Made by a program: the position numbers and the translations under genes. 64,000 bases of DNA from Viola odorata (taxonomy: Eukaryota; Streptophyta; Magnoliopsida; Malpighiales; Violaceae): NCBI GenBank assembly GCA_963691705.1, contig OY829540.1:66822367-66886366 (forward strand). The letters are read 5' to 3'. The notes beneath the pieces were generated by a model. That model was not told where the DNA came from, did not search any database, and worked only from the letters and a program-made list of their open reading frames with translations. Shown in pieces: positions 48,242 through 59,492 of the stretch. The stretch's first letter is position 1, and the number at the start of each line of letters is the position of its first letter.

Positions 48242-48409
48242 TGAAGTTATTGTTGATGTAATGGATTGGGGATTGCTAATGATGAGGTACTGATGTTATG
48301 GTTTACCACTCAAAATTAATTATACTCTTTATGTGAAACAACTAGTTTTTTCGGCAAACTTTTAAAGATTTATTCATTCGGCACGTAGAAGAATTTGTGT
48401 TAAAAAATT

Positions 48410-48545
48410 TGCGGGTATTCGCGGGTAATTCGCGGGTATAATTTGTCTCCTTTTACCCGCACCGCGCGGGTGCGGGTGCGGGTATGGATTACCCGCAAAT
48501 TTGCGGGTGCGGGTATGAATAGTGCCTTACCCGCTCCATACCCGC
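48410..48545. repeat. Right subterminal CGGGTA/TACCCG array
   Basis: Repeated GCGGGTA and TACCCGC words, for example GCGGGTGCGGGTGCGGGTAT, mirror the left array. Confidence 0.7.
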
Positions 48546-48548
48546 TCC

Positions 48549-48561
48549 ATTGCCTTCCCTA
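48549..48561 (-). repeat. hAT terminal inverted repeat, right
   Basis: ATTGCCTTCCCTA, the exact inverse of 41756-41768. Confidence 0.93.
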
Positions 48562-48569
48562 CTCCTCCC
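48562..48569. repeat. Target-site duplication, right (CTCCTCCC)
   Basis: Exact copy of 41748-41755. Confidence 0.95.
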
Positions 48570-49278
48570 TTTGATTTCTTATGATTAATTATAAATTAAT
48601 CTCTTACCAATAGGCGGGTAAATGCTTGCTTCATGTAATGACTTGCTGATTTTTGGAAATTAAATAATTTGATAAGGATTTTTTATTTAAAATCTGCAAA
48701 ATAAAGTGAAATTGTTTTATATATATTTATTTTATTTTTCACACAAAAAATTATATTGAGTAGTGCATTAATTAATTTATCAAATAATTTACCGTTTTGC
48801 CATCGCAGAATCCTGACGGTGTGGGATTTAAGACTTAAAGCTGTGGTGTTGGTGGGCCGTTTCCTGCAATTGCTTTTAAGGAGGCCCTACTCTGTCACAA
48901 CTACCCAAGCAGTAAGCATACAAGCTAGCATTAAACAATAAATTAAATACACCTATGTAACGAAAATAAAACAAAAATGTCTACATTTATTTCCTACTTG
49001 TTACTTGTCACCTTATTTCTATAAATCCAAGAGTTGGAAAAAGGAAAGAATTCAGGAAATCTTCCTATCAAATATTTCATCTAGTGAGTCATTAATTCAT
49101 GTAAAGTTTCCTATTAATTTCAATGAATTTGTTAAACAAAAAGAGACTAGAATTATAAATTTTCTTCTCGCCTTTTTGAGTATGCTCTGAATCAACAATA
49201 ATCTTGTTCGAGTATTGTTGAGCTTCTACAATAATAACTTTCTCAGAAAATTAATTTTCTCTAATCACTTGTTTGATC
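48570..49278. other. Intergenic region right of the hAT element
   Basis: AT-rich DNA with no recognised gene or repeat. The last part is presumably the WRKY55-like 3' untranslated region. Confidence 0.5.
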
Positions 49279-51562
49279 TCATTTATGATCTCCAGTGGTG
49301 GGCTGAAAGAGGAAATCCATACTATTTGTGCTGCTACTTCCCGAATTGAACAAGACATCAGCCATGTCTAATACAGGGTATTGATCATTAGTACTAATTT
49401 CTTTCCCGTGCCTCGAACTCGAGGGACCCGCACCGCTGCTCTCCACAGACATATTGCTATTGCTGCCGCCAGCGCTTCCTCCTCCGCCACCACCGAGGCG
49501 GAACTCTAACCAGCTGGCTAGAGAAGCAGTCTCGATTTGTGACGACAGCGGATGCGGCAACTGATTCATGCTAACACTAGCAGCAACAGATATGCCTTGG
49601 GTGGTCATCTCTGGAGTGATGAGTTCCTGAGCGACGGGAGGTGCTGGGACCGACGGCGCAGTGGCGGACATGTGGCACGTGTGGTTTCCACGGTAAGTGA
49701 CCTCGAAGGTGGAGGGATCGTTGTCAAGGCGCTGCACTTGTTTCTTGGCTGGGCAATGGTACAACTTCTGGTGGGTGCACCTGTAGTAACTCCTGAAAAC
49801 GGACTAATATTAATTGAATGTTTGTTAATTATAATAACTAACGATATTTTAAAATAAAAGTCTAATTAATCATTAAATTTATTCAATAGTATAAATTTTA
49901 TAATTGGAAAATTATTAATTAATCATTAGATAAATAATAGGATCAAGAATTTCCCATTAATTAATGCTAAACATATAAGAGGATTGATCAATTCTTTGGT
50001 CAATGTGAAACATTTTTCAAACATTCTTTCTTTTCAAAGTCCTTACTCTTAATTTGTACCGATTTGGGCGTTTACTTGCTACTTTTGTACCGATTGATTA
50101 GAGATGATGGTTGGGCGATCATTGACAGTCAATGAGCAATTAATTAAGTTGGTTGTTCTTTTAAAATTAATATTCGGTAATCTGATCACCATATTAGGTA
50201 TCGATTATTTCAGATTCTAATCGAATAGGATCCCAAAAGGCAGTATAATTTTCATTCACAAATTTTAACATAACTATATATCTAAAGCTTGAATAAATTT
50301 AGTGTTTATGGATAATTAAATTGGTTGTTAGTATTGAAGCTATAACCTAGTCAATTTTTTTGGTATTTGTCAATAAATTAATGTTTTGAAAGTAGAAAGT
50401 AATATGAAAGCGGAAAAGGACACGAGAGGTTTCCAAAGGTTAAAGACGTTCAACGACTTTATAAAAGATTTTAATTTATGCTTGGAATACGTCTTGATAT
50501 TGTATATTAATTTATAGGGGAACTGTTCATAAAATAATTTAATTAGTAATTTACCTTGGGAACCTTGATCCAAGTATCTCTTTCTGGCCGTATTTTCTCC
50601 AAGTATACCCATCCTCCGGTGGTATTTCGGTATTTCCAATCAGCGGAGCCGGTACTCTCTGTGTCCTTCTCTCCCCGTCTTCTCTCCTACAAGTTAATTT
50701 GCCAACTACTTATAAATCCCTCCTTTTTTTCACACAATATATATATTTAAATTATATAAACGCTGCCTAAGAAAAATCGGTAATATTATAATATTTAATT
50801 TCACGACATTAACATCCGCACAGTAATTGAAGTATAAACTTAAAATTAATTTAAAATTATAATTTAAAAAGTGCAAGCTCGCTTTCTCTTTTTTCTTTCC
50901 TTTCGTCGGTTTCCCACCTAACAAAGATTGTCCAAATTGAAAAGCACTCCACATTTTAGGTAATTTTCTCAGAAGATTCTCAATTAAACCACAAGTCACA
51001 TATGCATCCACATTGCAGAGAAAATGCAACTAATCATGCCCAAATTCTTTACAAATTATAATATAATTATATATTGTTGCATGGAAAACTCTTACCTTTT
51101 TCGCGGTCTCTGCAACGAAGAAGAACCCCCACCAGAATCTGAAGCATCCACAACTTGAACGTCGATGAATTGCGCGTGACGAACATTTTCCATGGCAGAT
51201 GTAGTAGTCATGATCCCGCTAGTACCAGTACTCCTAATTAGCCATTCTTGAACACCTTGATTAATATTTTGCAGTTGCTGCGACTCGTGACACAAATGAT
51301 CTTGATGACTATGGTGATGATGAACAGTAATATTATCCACTCTTTCCCTGACAGCCGAGAAAACACTACTGATATCTTCACAACATTTCGAAAGCAGCTC
51401 CGGTTGGTTGGCCAACCCGTGTAGGTTCGATTCGAAGTCTTTAACTAACTTCAATCCCTGATAGATTAAAGAAACCACTGTATCATCCATATCTGGACGT
51501 TGTTCTTGGTGTTTTTTACCTTTTCGGGGTGTATTGTTGTTGATCTTTGGTTTCTTGGACAT
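49279..51562 (-). CDS. WRKY55: Group III WRKY transcription factor, WRKY55-like
   Basis: Exons 51562-51096, 50686-50555 and 49792-49279 give 370 residues. WRKYGQK is at 185-191 and the finger is C205-X7-C213-X23-H237-X-C239 (group III). The second intron falls after RFPR within the domain, as in the other WRKY gene here. The N-terminus has a leucine-rich helix (SLIYQGLKLVKDFESNLHGL) and a His-rich stretch; the C-terminus has a glycine run and ends SMDFLFQPTTGDHK. TATATATAA on the minus strand near 51600-51590 lies just upstream of the ATG, so the leader is short. WRKY55 in Brassicaceae promotes salicylate and reactive-oxygen accumulation in senescence and defence; role inferred. It is the neighbour of WRKY54 in Arabidopsis, but here the pair is split by the hAT insertion. 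Confidence 0.92.
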
Positions 51563-53821
51563 GATCTTTGAGGAAATTTAAATGGGTGGTTATATATATA
51601 GGTGGTACATATAATTAGGTAGAGGGTATGTAACTTTGTGGTGTGTTTCCTAGTATGGTGCTACAAAGGGTCGTTTTCTTCAATTTTGTTCTGGAAAATG
51701 TTCAACGTATTTATGTTTATTTTACACGGTATAAAGGGATGAGAAAGAAGCACTTCGAAAAATATGACGACCAAGTCACGGTCTCCAATTCCTTAGAACT
51801 TCAAAATCAAACCTTTTTTTTCTAGTCTAGAGGGAGACCAGACCATGTCCCGTAGAACCAATTTTTAAGCCATGTTTTACAATCTAATGACCTTTCCTTG
51901 CTTTGAACTTCTGACTAGATAGTAATTATCTAATTTCCTCTTTTTTTCTTAAGATTACTTTTTTTTTAATAAACAACGGAAGACTTTTATTAAAAAAGAT
52001 GTCATGAGAATATGACAAAAAGTTCCGGGATGACCATTTTTTCTTTTTTCGTTTTATCATGATCTTTCATAACGCTTGATTTAACGATCTGATGGTAAAA
52101 ACACATCTCAGTTAAGTAGGAGATTTGGATTCATCAATAAATTACTCTCAAAAGCAGTACTTTTAAACATAGTAATTTACATGTTGTCAAATTCAGCAGG
52201 ATATGGGAAAACATGCATGGAGTATATTGCCATCTTTCACATCAATGGTGAGGCAAGTCTATAGCAAATTCTCTCTTTCATTTGGCTTACTCTTTTTCAT
52301 CTCAGATGCATTTTGTTCGAGGAGGTCTCTGACAGTATCAAGTGATTTGGGTTTTTTTTAATAATGTAGTGGATACTGGTTATATTATATTCATTAGTTC
52401 TCGTTTTCTCATGCGCTGATTTTCTTTTTCTACCAAATGTAGTAGTAATTTACATGTGATTAACTACCAATATGTAAAAAAAAAAAAAGTTTCATCACTA
52501 GGAAATAAAAATGTTTGCAACAAAAAAAAAAAAATTCAAATACTTGTGGGCTCAGCAGTTTGATTGTAATAATATTGAGGTTGAGCTCATGAGCCCTGAG
52601 TCAAGGGTCATGACTATTTCGTCCACACTCTAACATATCAATATTGAAGGGATGTAGACTGACCACAAAAATGTGACCATTGAGTCCATGGCGTGGATTA
52701 ACGCTTGCAAGATTTTTCTTCAAATTTTGCACAACACACTTAATTATGGTTTCAATCGTGGGACTCATCGTTTGGATTTCCTGCCAGTTGATATATTCTT
52801 CGGTTTTAGCTCTTTCATGATGTTATAGTTTATAGGAATTGGCTATCAAAGCTTGTTTTTAGTATTAGCATAATATGATCAAAATCTTCATTTTTTAGAA
52901 ATATTATTAAACTTTTATTATCTTAATATAGTACATGTATGCACTATAATAAAAAACTACAAAATAATTAATTATAATAATCGAAAGGATTAAAAAATTA
53001 ATAATTAAAGTATATCATATCATAAATTCATAATATAATATAAGGTTGTTTGATATTTTTATTAAATTGTTTTAATGTATTAAACTTTGTAGTGTATTAT
53101 TAAATTTTTGTTAGTAGATATACGTGCTATAATCTCAATTAAAAAAATAATAAATTACGTTAATAGTTAGAATAAATGACTAATAAAATCTATGAATATA
53201 TTTATATTGATATCTATCAATCACTCTTTATTTTTTAATTAATTAAAATGAAACACTTTTTATTGGTATTTATCTTATTTTATTGAAATAAATAATTTAA
53301 GATTATAAATGTAAAATAAATAGAATAAATATTGAGTGATGATAAAAATAACATTTAATTACTTTAGTTTCATCGTATAAATCAATTGGTTGATTAAATT
53401 GACCTATTGATAATTGATAAGTTTCTTATTTTAGTTATTAATTGAAAATATTACGTGTAAATTTTATATTAACTATCATATATTATTTGTGAATTCTATA
53501 TTAACTATCAAAGGATATGTGTCAACACTATATTAATTTTAATTTTATATCAACTATATATTATATATATCTTATCAGCTGGATGTCATTAGACTAATTG
53601 ATGACCGTTCCGTTCCATTTATGAAGAAAACAATGATGCATGCGTCTTGGGAAGAAGGAGAGACATAGCCACTTGGGACCTAAAGGAAACAAAGAGACAC
53701 ACATCTTGGAAATGTAATTAATTCATTACATGGTTTCAACGATACATCTTCCCATCAAATGGAATAAAAACAGAGTCAATCTATACAAATTAATCTGGGT
53801 CATCATCTCATCATCGATTTG
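51563..53821. other. Long AT-rich intergenic region
   Basis: The WRKY55-like promoter occupies the first few hundred bases. From about 52850 to 53570 the DNA is extremely AT-rich, with short direct repeats such as TATATTAACTATCA. No coding or terminal-repeat structure is recognised. Confidence 0.5.
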
Positions 53822-54844
53822 ATGGAAATGGTGAGTTTAGAGAGCAAATTGGAAAAGCTTGCCATAGATGATGATGAACCTGAAGATGAGAAATTGGTTA
53901 AACATTATAAAAGCTCTCAAAAAATACTACTGGTAGGAGAAGGAGACTTTTCTTTTGCAGCATGCTTGGCTAAAACCTTCGTTTCTGCTGCTAACATGGT
54001 TGCCACTTCTCTTGACTCTGCTGGTAATTCTTCAAAACTAGTATCGAACTCGAGCATAGCGTGTATTATAGAAGAAGTTATTCACTTGGGTTTCTTCATT
54101 TATTATTTTGGTGTCTTACTTTGTAATTCTTGGGATTCTAACTTGTTTCAATTGAAAGAGATGGTAAGGCAGAAGTATTCGAGAGCTGCAAGGAAAATAG
54201 ACGAGCTGGAGACGATGGGTTGCAGAGTTGTGCATGGAGTGAATGCACATTCCATGACCAATCATCCTCTTCTCCATCAACAATTGTTTGACAGAATCAT
54301 CTTTAATTTCCCTCATACAGCTCTTAAACGGAGTGAAGCCAACATTCGCCAAATCCAGTACGTTCTTGCTACAATTTGCATTGATTGATTTCGGTCTCAC
54401 CATGTGTTCTCTCAGCTCTTTCCCACCATGAGACTAATCTCGTTTGAGCAATACTGAGTAATCCAGTCCGGAAAGGGTTGAGAAGATACTGGGGGAACTG
54501 GAAAAAAAGATCAAATCCTGTTATTGCTGCAATTTACATTAATCTTCATGTTCCTTTCTATTTTTAGGAGCCATCAGAGGCTGGTGAAGGGATTCCTGAA
54601 GAGTGCAGGGGAGATGTTGACAGAGAAAGGAGAAGCTCATGTAACCCACAAGACATGCAGTCCATATAATTTGTGGGAGGTCGAGAGTTTGGCAGAGGAG
54701 GTTGGGTTGCATTTGGTTGAGAGAGTTAGGTTCAAGCAAAGCGACTACCATGGATACCAGAACAAAAGGGGATTTGGAATAACCAGAGCAGATGAGACTT
54801 TTCATGTTGGGGCTTGTCTTACCTACAAATTTGCAAAGCCATGA
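53822..54844 (+). CDS. BMT5-like (DUF2431) Rossmann-fold protein
   Basis: Exons 53822-54023, 54159-54357 and 54568-54844 join to 225 residues. Motifs: the acidic leader, YKSSQKILLVGEGDFSFAAC (SAM-binding-type glycine loop, about 35-54), ATSLDSAEMVRQKYSRAARK across the first junction, DRIIFNFPHTA (acidic and NFPH motif of the family), and GEAHVTHKTCSPYNLWEVES. The fungal relative BMT5 methylates uridine N3 in 25S rRNA; plant DUF2431 proteins are assumed methyltransferases, but activity is not shown here. Intron 1 is 135 bp, a multiple of three with no stop, so retained transcripts would also be translatable. The start is the first ATG; a second lies two codons on. Exon 1 and its leader are duplicated at 57270-57429. 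Confidence 0.85.
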
Positions 54845-55350
54845 TAACCATCTCATTTGAAATCAAATCTCAGTTTGATTTAGTCAAACAAATTAGAAAT
54901 AATAGAGAGTCAGAAGCACATGTTTTGATGTATTTTCATCTGTCCGCTCGGCTATGACTAATCCCGAGTTCTCCAAGCGAGTAATCATATGCAAAGATCT
55001 CTCTTAGCGAGTTCTTAACGGGTAAGAGCGCAAAACCGCTCCAGCTGTCACTCGCTGGTCAACCAGAATGAGTATTAACAGAGGCATGGATGCTGATGTC
55101 CAAAGTTGCAGTTCTAAACACAATGATTCCACAGCATAACACAGCTTAACAGTAGGAGCCCAATAGAGTCAACGGCAAACAATGTAACCAGTGAAAATAT
55201 AAATTAGGTCATAGCTCATTACATGCCATTGCCAACCAACAAGTATATCACAAAAAGTAAAAAAACTTCAAAATCTAAAGCAAACATGTAGCAGGACAAG
55301 TAATTTGGAGACTAGCTAGTTCGAGTTCTTTCTACTTAGTTCAAAAGCAT
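54845..55350. other. Intergenic region, convergent gene ends
   Basis: 3' flanks of the BMT5-like gene and of the F-box pseudogene. Nothing else is recognised. Confidence 0.5.
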
Positions 55351-56476
55351 TCAATCATTAAGGTTCAGTCCACATAATTCTCCTCCTCCTCTCTTTTGTC
55401 TCCTGATCATGACGAAACATGGAACATTAACATAAGGCTCGAGAGAATCAAGAAGCTCACCAGTCCTGAAGGAGAAATATTTCCATTTATGAACATAAAA
55501 CTCAAGTGCTCTTCCCCCATTCTTGGAGCTAGCTTCTCCAAAAAATGGCAAGCTTAAAGCTAATCCTGAATCCAACTCACGTGGAGAAACAACAATCCAT
55601 TCCTCTCGCAAAGCATCAAATTTCCAGACTTTTTATCCAGAACAATACTTTGCTGCATCATCATCACCACCATCTTGTTTGCTGTGCTCAAGGAGTAGCG
55701 GAATCAGCTGTTCACCATGAACAGTCAAGAACTTGGACGTAGACTCATAATACGCAAATGACACCTTAAGGTTAAAGCTGACATGACGACGTTTTTCCGG
55801 TTGCAACATTAAGGATACCCAACTCTGTAAAATGATTCAGGAAATAGAGATTTCCATTCAAATAGGCCATTTCGTTGCAATCTCCTACACCATCATCGAT
55901 AACTTTCCAGCTTTTATCTCCATGGCCGCATACGAGGATCTGGAAATAAGGGAGCTCCGTAACCCCCGCGAAAAACAAACAGTCCGGCGAGGATGGATTT
56001 GATGAGAAAGCAGGACAAATGTAATCGATATGAAAATATAATTTAGGGAGTTCAACAACTTGGTTCGTGAAAGGAGTGTAGGCGAAAAAGAGGGTGGTTC
56101 TTGATTTTATGACCAAGAAAAAACCCCATCTACTGGTAAAAAAGAAGAAGAAGAAGTCATCCATCTTTGGTAACAAACCCTAAGAGGAGAATCGAAATCA
56201 ACAAAACGATGATGATGATGCTCCAAAGGGAAAGACTTTGAGTGAAATGGAGGATATAACTCGCAGAAAGAACTGTGATTGTTGTGATTCTCACCGTATA
56301 CCATCAACCAAGGCAACATTTTGGGATCGGGAGGGATGATGTTCTTGAACATCTGATTCCATTTCTTGGACACCGACACTGCAGCCAATCTGGTCGATAA
56401 GAGGTAGTTTTGTTGATACGATCGCTGCGAGTATGTCGTCAGGGATAGGGAGGCCTGGCAATGGAGCGGAATCCAT
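55351..56476 (-). pseudogene. F-box / DUF295-like gene with frameshifts and a stop
   Basis: The order of readable parts is PLPGLPIPDDILAAIVS with KLPLIDQI (F-box, from ATG 56476), then in another frame RLAAVSVSKKWNQMF and LPWLMVYGENHNNHSSFCEL, then in a third frame RWGFFLVIKSRTTLFFAYTP with NQVVELPKL and VCGHGDKSWKVIDDGVGD, then after another shift VSFAYYESTSKFLTVHGEQL, and finally KVWKFDALREEWIVVSPREL to the stop. Breaks lie near 56395 (within the F-box), about 56170-56150, about 55788 (one extra T in CTTTAAC), plus an in-frame TAA near 55640 before KVWKFD. Intact relatives are SCF adaptor candidates of about 400 residues. This copy cannot encode a full product as sequenced. Confidence 0.65.
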
Positions 56477-57291
56477 GATTTTGCGGAAGACGTGACTGGC
56501 GACAAAATGTCAAAAAGGTCGTTTGGGAATTCCGGGTCACTCAGGTTCAGAAAATCTGTCAAACAGACAACCGCCAAATATTATTTAGTTTATTTTCTGA
56601 CTTGAAATATTTTGTCTGATTTAAATGTTTTTCTTTTTTTTTATAAGGCAGACATTTATTTTCTTTAGTTTATTCACAATTTGTACAACTAGGTTCTTTT
56701 AATTATTATTTTGATAGGCAATTTGTATAACTAGTTTTTTTTATAAGCGAATTTTATAATGTTAAATAACGATAATGATTAACGAAATAGAAATCAGTAA
56801 CGATCGCAATATCTCGATATATAATAATAAAATGTTACGATTGTAGTCGTCGCGGCTATAATAGTATTGCAAATCTTCAAATTTTTACTCTAATTTGGAT
56901 TATTTCAACCTTTTTATAAATAAATATGTATTCTAATACCTTTATAAATAAATATTAAGATATACGTGATATACTTCATTAAAATTGTATAAAATAGTAC
57001 AAATATTTATTTAGGTATGTGGATGGGTGGTAAATCCAAAGTAAAAAAAATCCGATGGAGTTGAAATTTTTTCTCTCATATTGTTTAGCTAATCAAGGAG
57101 AATTTCAATTAGAAAAATCACTTCTAGTTTTATTAGAAATAGAATTTCTAAATTTTACTATATATATACTTGGACTTTTAAGGTTCTCTTTTCTTCTTCT
57201 CCGACTTTAGAGAGCTTGGCAGCAGCTTTCCTCTTCTCCTCCTCTTCTTCTTCTTTTATATTTTTATTTATTCATCATCTCATCGTCGATT
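56477..57291. other. AT-rich intergenic region
   Basis: AT-rich DNA. The last about 25 bp (TCATCATCTCATCGTCGATT) match the leader of the BMT5-like gene at 53798-53820 and belong to the duplication. Confidence 0.5.
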
Positions 57292-57429
57292 TGATGGAAA
57301 TTGTGAGTTTAGAGAGCAAATTGGAAAAGCTTGCCATAGATGATGATGATTATGATGAACCTGAAGATGAGAACTTGGTTAAACAATATAAAAGCTCTCA
57401 AAAAATACTACTGGTAGGAGAAGGAGACT
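57292..57429 (+). pseudogene. Partial duplicate of BMT5-like exon 1, cut by a retroelement
   Basis: From GATGGAAATTGTGAGTTTAG to GGTAGGAGAAGGAGACT the sequence is nearly identical to 53820-53949. There are a few substitutions and one 9-bp in-frame insertion adding Asp-Tyr-Asp in the acidic leader. Homology stops at GAGACT, where the LTR starts TGATAAT. No downstream exon is seen before the window ends, so only about 46 codons of the family remain. A long chimeric open frame continues briefly into the LTR and is not a gene. Confidence 0.8.
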
Positions 57430-58251
57430 TGATAATACAAAAGTATATCACAAGGGCACAACGGACATTGTACCTTCACAAAGTACCGTTGACCAGTCAA
57501 AACGGCACATGACCGGTTTGACCAAGTCAAACATATGAAACGGCATCGTGACCGATTGACCAAGTCAACGGGAATAAGTGACCAAAGGACAAGTCTAGCC
57601 CGATCGCCTCAAAACGGCACGAAGCCGATCCACTCGCTAAGCTGTGAGGAAACGGATCGACACCTCTTCAAACATTGACCAGGTCAATGTTCTCCAAACG
57701 GCAGCATGCCGATTCTGCATAACGGCAGTGTGCCGATTCGCTACAAACGGCACCTTGCCGATTTGGTATAAACGGCTTAAAGCCTACAACAAAGGTACAC
57801 TGTATACTATTTCTATTAAATCAGTGGTCAAAGCCACACATGGGAGACAGCATTTCCTGCTCCCACCCAACCATTATAAAACTATTACCCATAGGGAATG
57901 TTTATCCTCCCAAAGGTATGGTCTCTACTTTATATTTATTAACTCTTACTTTTGAACCACTTTGTGGAAAAAAGAGGAGAGGTGTCAGCAGATCTAACCA
58001 CTCCAACCACTCTAGTCCTACATAAGGACTAGAGGGAGAGAGAGGAAGGACAGATCGAGAGCTCCCAAAAAGAGACGGACACTGTTCCGATATACATTCT
58101 CTGCATCTTAATCCAAACACTGACTTTGGCATCGGAGATTCTCCGCCGGAGCAAGCCTCCGGTGGTCTTGCAGGTCGCTCAAGGAGCTCCAACCACACTC
58201 CCCGGCATGCCATGTGACGGAAAAGCCCTCCCATCCATCTTTGGATTATCA
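57430..58251 (+). repeat. 5' LTR of the gag-only element
   Basis: It begins TGATAATAC and ends GGATTATCA, giving a 7-bp terminal inverted repeat TGATAAT/ATTATCA. It is 822 bp. Its left half holds about seven copies of an ACGGCAnnnTGCCGAT-like hairpin motif at roughly 25-70-bp spacing. The right half has a hairpin CCTCTAGTCC-type sequence near 58011-58034. Confidence 0.75.
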
Positions 58252-58253
58252 AA

Positions 58254-58272
58254 TGGTGCTTTCATTGAGAGC
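58254..58272 (+). other. Putative primer-binding site
   Basis: TGGTGCTTTCATTGAGAGC begins two bases after the LTR with the TGG expected for a tRNA-primed site. The tRNA is not identified. Confidence 0.5.
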
Positions 58273-58349
58273 TTTTGAAGTTTCAAGTGAGCAAGCCTTG
58301 AGATTCAAAGCTCTTTCTTCTCAATAATTTGGGGTTTTCATTTCCAAAA

Positions 58350-59492
58350 ATGGCATCCAATCAAAATTTTCAATTAAATCAACCTGCTGGTGCTGCTGCG
58401 GATCAACGTGAAACACCACCAGCCCAAGCTTCACCTTTTCCAGCGGAAATAAGTGCTACGGCTCAACAACCTAATTTTTCAGAAATCCCATGTCCAGGCG
58501 CAACCCCAGAGGTCATTGAACCAGCCATCATGCTTGAGTTTGCTGCCCTGCACCAAAGGATGAACGTGATGATGCAAACGTTCATAGGAGGAGTTCCTCC
58601 GCCAGTCAACCAGCCAGTTGTTCCCCAGCAGATCTACAATCAACAGGCGGTGGAACCATCTTTTGAGCCACCACCAGGCCATCAAAGTGCAGATCTACCC
58701 AGAAGGGAAGACATAGAAGGATTCGTCAATCAAATAGCTCAACGCAGCGCAAGAAGGAGTCCTGAACAATCACCTCGAAGTAGATCCGAGAAAAGGAGAA
58801 ACAGAGAGAGATCGGTAACTCCACATCAAACCAGGAGAGATCGTGACAGAGGTAATCCAGATCTGTTTAGACGGTCTGTTCAGCAACCAGATCGCGAAGA
58901 ACAGGACGATGATCCAAGAAATCCGTTAACCCTTCGGGTTCGGAAACATCAAGTGAGCAGGCATGTCAAGCTACCATCCGATCACTACCATGGGACAACA
59001 GATCCGGCGATTCATGTGAGTTTAGTAAAGAAACATGTTAAGTTTTTTACTAGAAAGGATGAGGCTTTGTGCCAAATATTTGTAATAACCCTTAAAGGGA
59101 TAGCCAACACTTGGTTTGAAAAGCTACCAGCCGGATCCATTGACTGTTTCGAGCAACTAGAAAAAGCATTCAGAAGCCGATTCAGCTCATTAATACCGAC
59201 GGAGAAATCTTCAGCCGTTCTGTTTGACATGATGCGACGGTCAGGGGAATCGTTGGCTGCATATGTGGCTAGATTTAGCACCGAGCTAGCAACTCTTCCT
59301 GATGTAGCACCCAGCCTTGCAGCAGAAGCGTTGAAAAGAAATTGTAAATATCGAGAATTGGAGAATGCTCTGATTGCAGACACTCCTAAAACCTTAGATC
59401 TTTTGCGGATTGAGGTGGAAAAATACTCCAGAATGGAAGAAGCAGACTACCAAAGGAGGAAACGGGAGGAACCCGATCTCCAGAGTGCATAA
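58350..59492 (+). CDS. Gag protein of the retroelement
   Basis: 380 residues from MASNQNFQLNQPAGAAADQR. The N-terminal third is Pro/Gln-rich and the middle Arg/Ser-rich. Residues about 200-370 are a retrotransposon gag domain (Retrotrans_gag type), with DHYHGTTDPAIHVSLVKKHV, TLKGIANTWFEKLPAGSIDC, FEQLEKAFRSRF and SLAAYVARFSTELATLPDVA. It stops at LQSA before any zinc knuckle or protease. The frame is open throughout, so the protein may still be made. Its role would be particle assembly around the element RNA. Confidence 0.88.
   Translation: MASNQNFQLNQPAGAAADQRETPPAQASPFPAEISATAQQPNFSEIPCPGATPEVIEPAIMLEFAALHQRMNVMMQTFIGGVPPPVNQPVVPQQIYNQQAVEPSFEPPPGHQSADLPRREDIEGFVNQIAQRSARRSPEQSPRSRSEKRRNRERSVTPHQTRRDRDRGNPDLFRRSVQQPDREEQDDDPRNPLTLRVRKHQVSRHVKLPSDHYHGTTDPAIHVSLVKKHVKFFTRKDEALCQIFVITLKGIANTWFEKLPAGSIDCFEQLEKAFRSRFSSLIPTEKSSAVLFDMMRRSGESLAAYVARFSTELATLPDVAPSLAAEALKRNCKYRELENALIADTPKTLDLLRIEVEKYSRMEEADYQRRKREEPDLQSA

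Larger units (their letters stand above)
41756..48561 (+). mobile_element. Complete two-gene hAT transposon (6,806 bp)
   Basis: The element is bounded by 13-bp terminal inverted repeats TAGGGAAGGCAAT (41756-41768 and 48549-48561) and a perfect 8-bp target duplication CTCCTCCC. Next to each end are subterminal arrays rich in CGGGTA/TACCCG (41775-41985 and 48410-48545), probably transposase binding sites. It contains a spliced BED/hAT transposase gene on the plus strand (46004-48241) and an intact 436-codon gene on the minus strand (42456-43766). They are transcribed away from each other from a 2.2-kb centre holding tandem repeats and palindromes. Identical target duplications and open frames suggest a fairly recent insertion. 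It separates the two WRKY genes. Confidence 0.93.

Noticed and set aside
54957..55080. CTCGCTGG / CGAGT-rich stretch considered as a transposon end
   Set aside because: No inverted partner or target duplication found.
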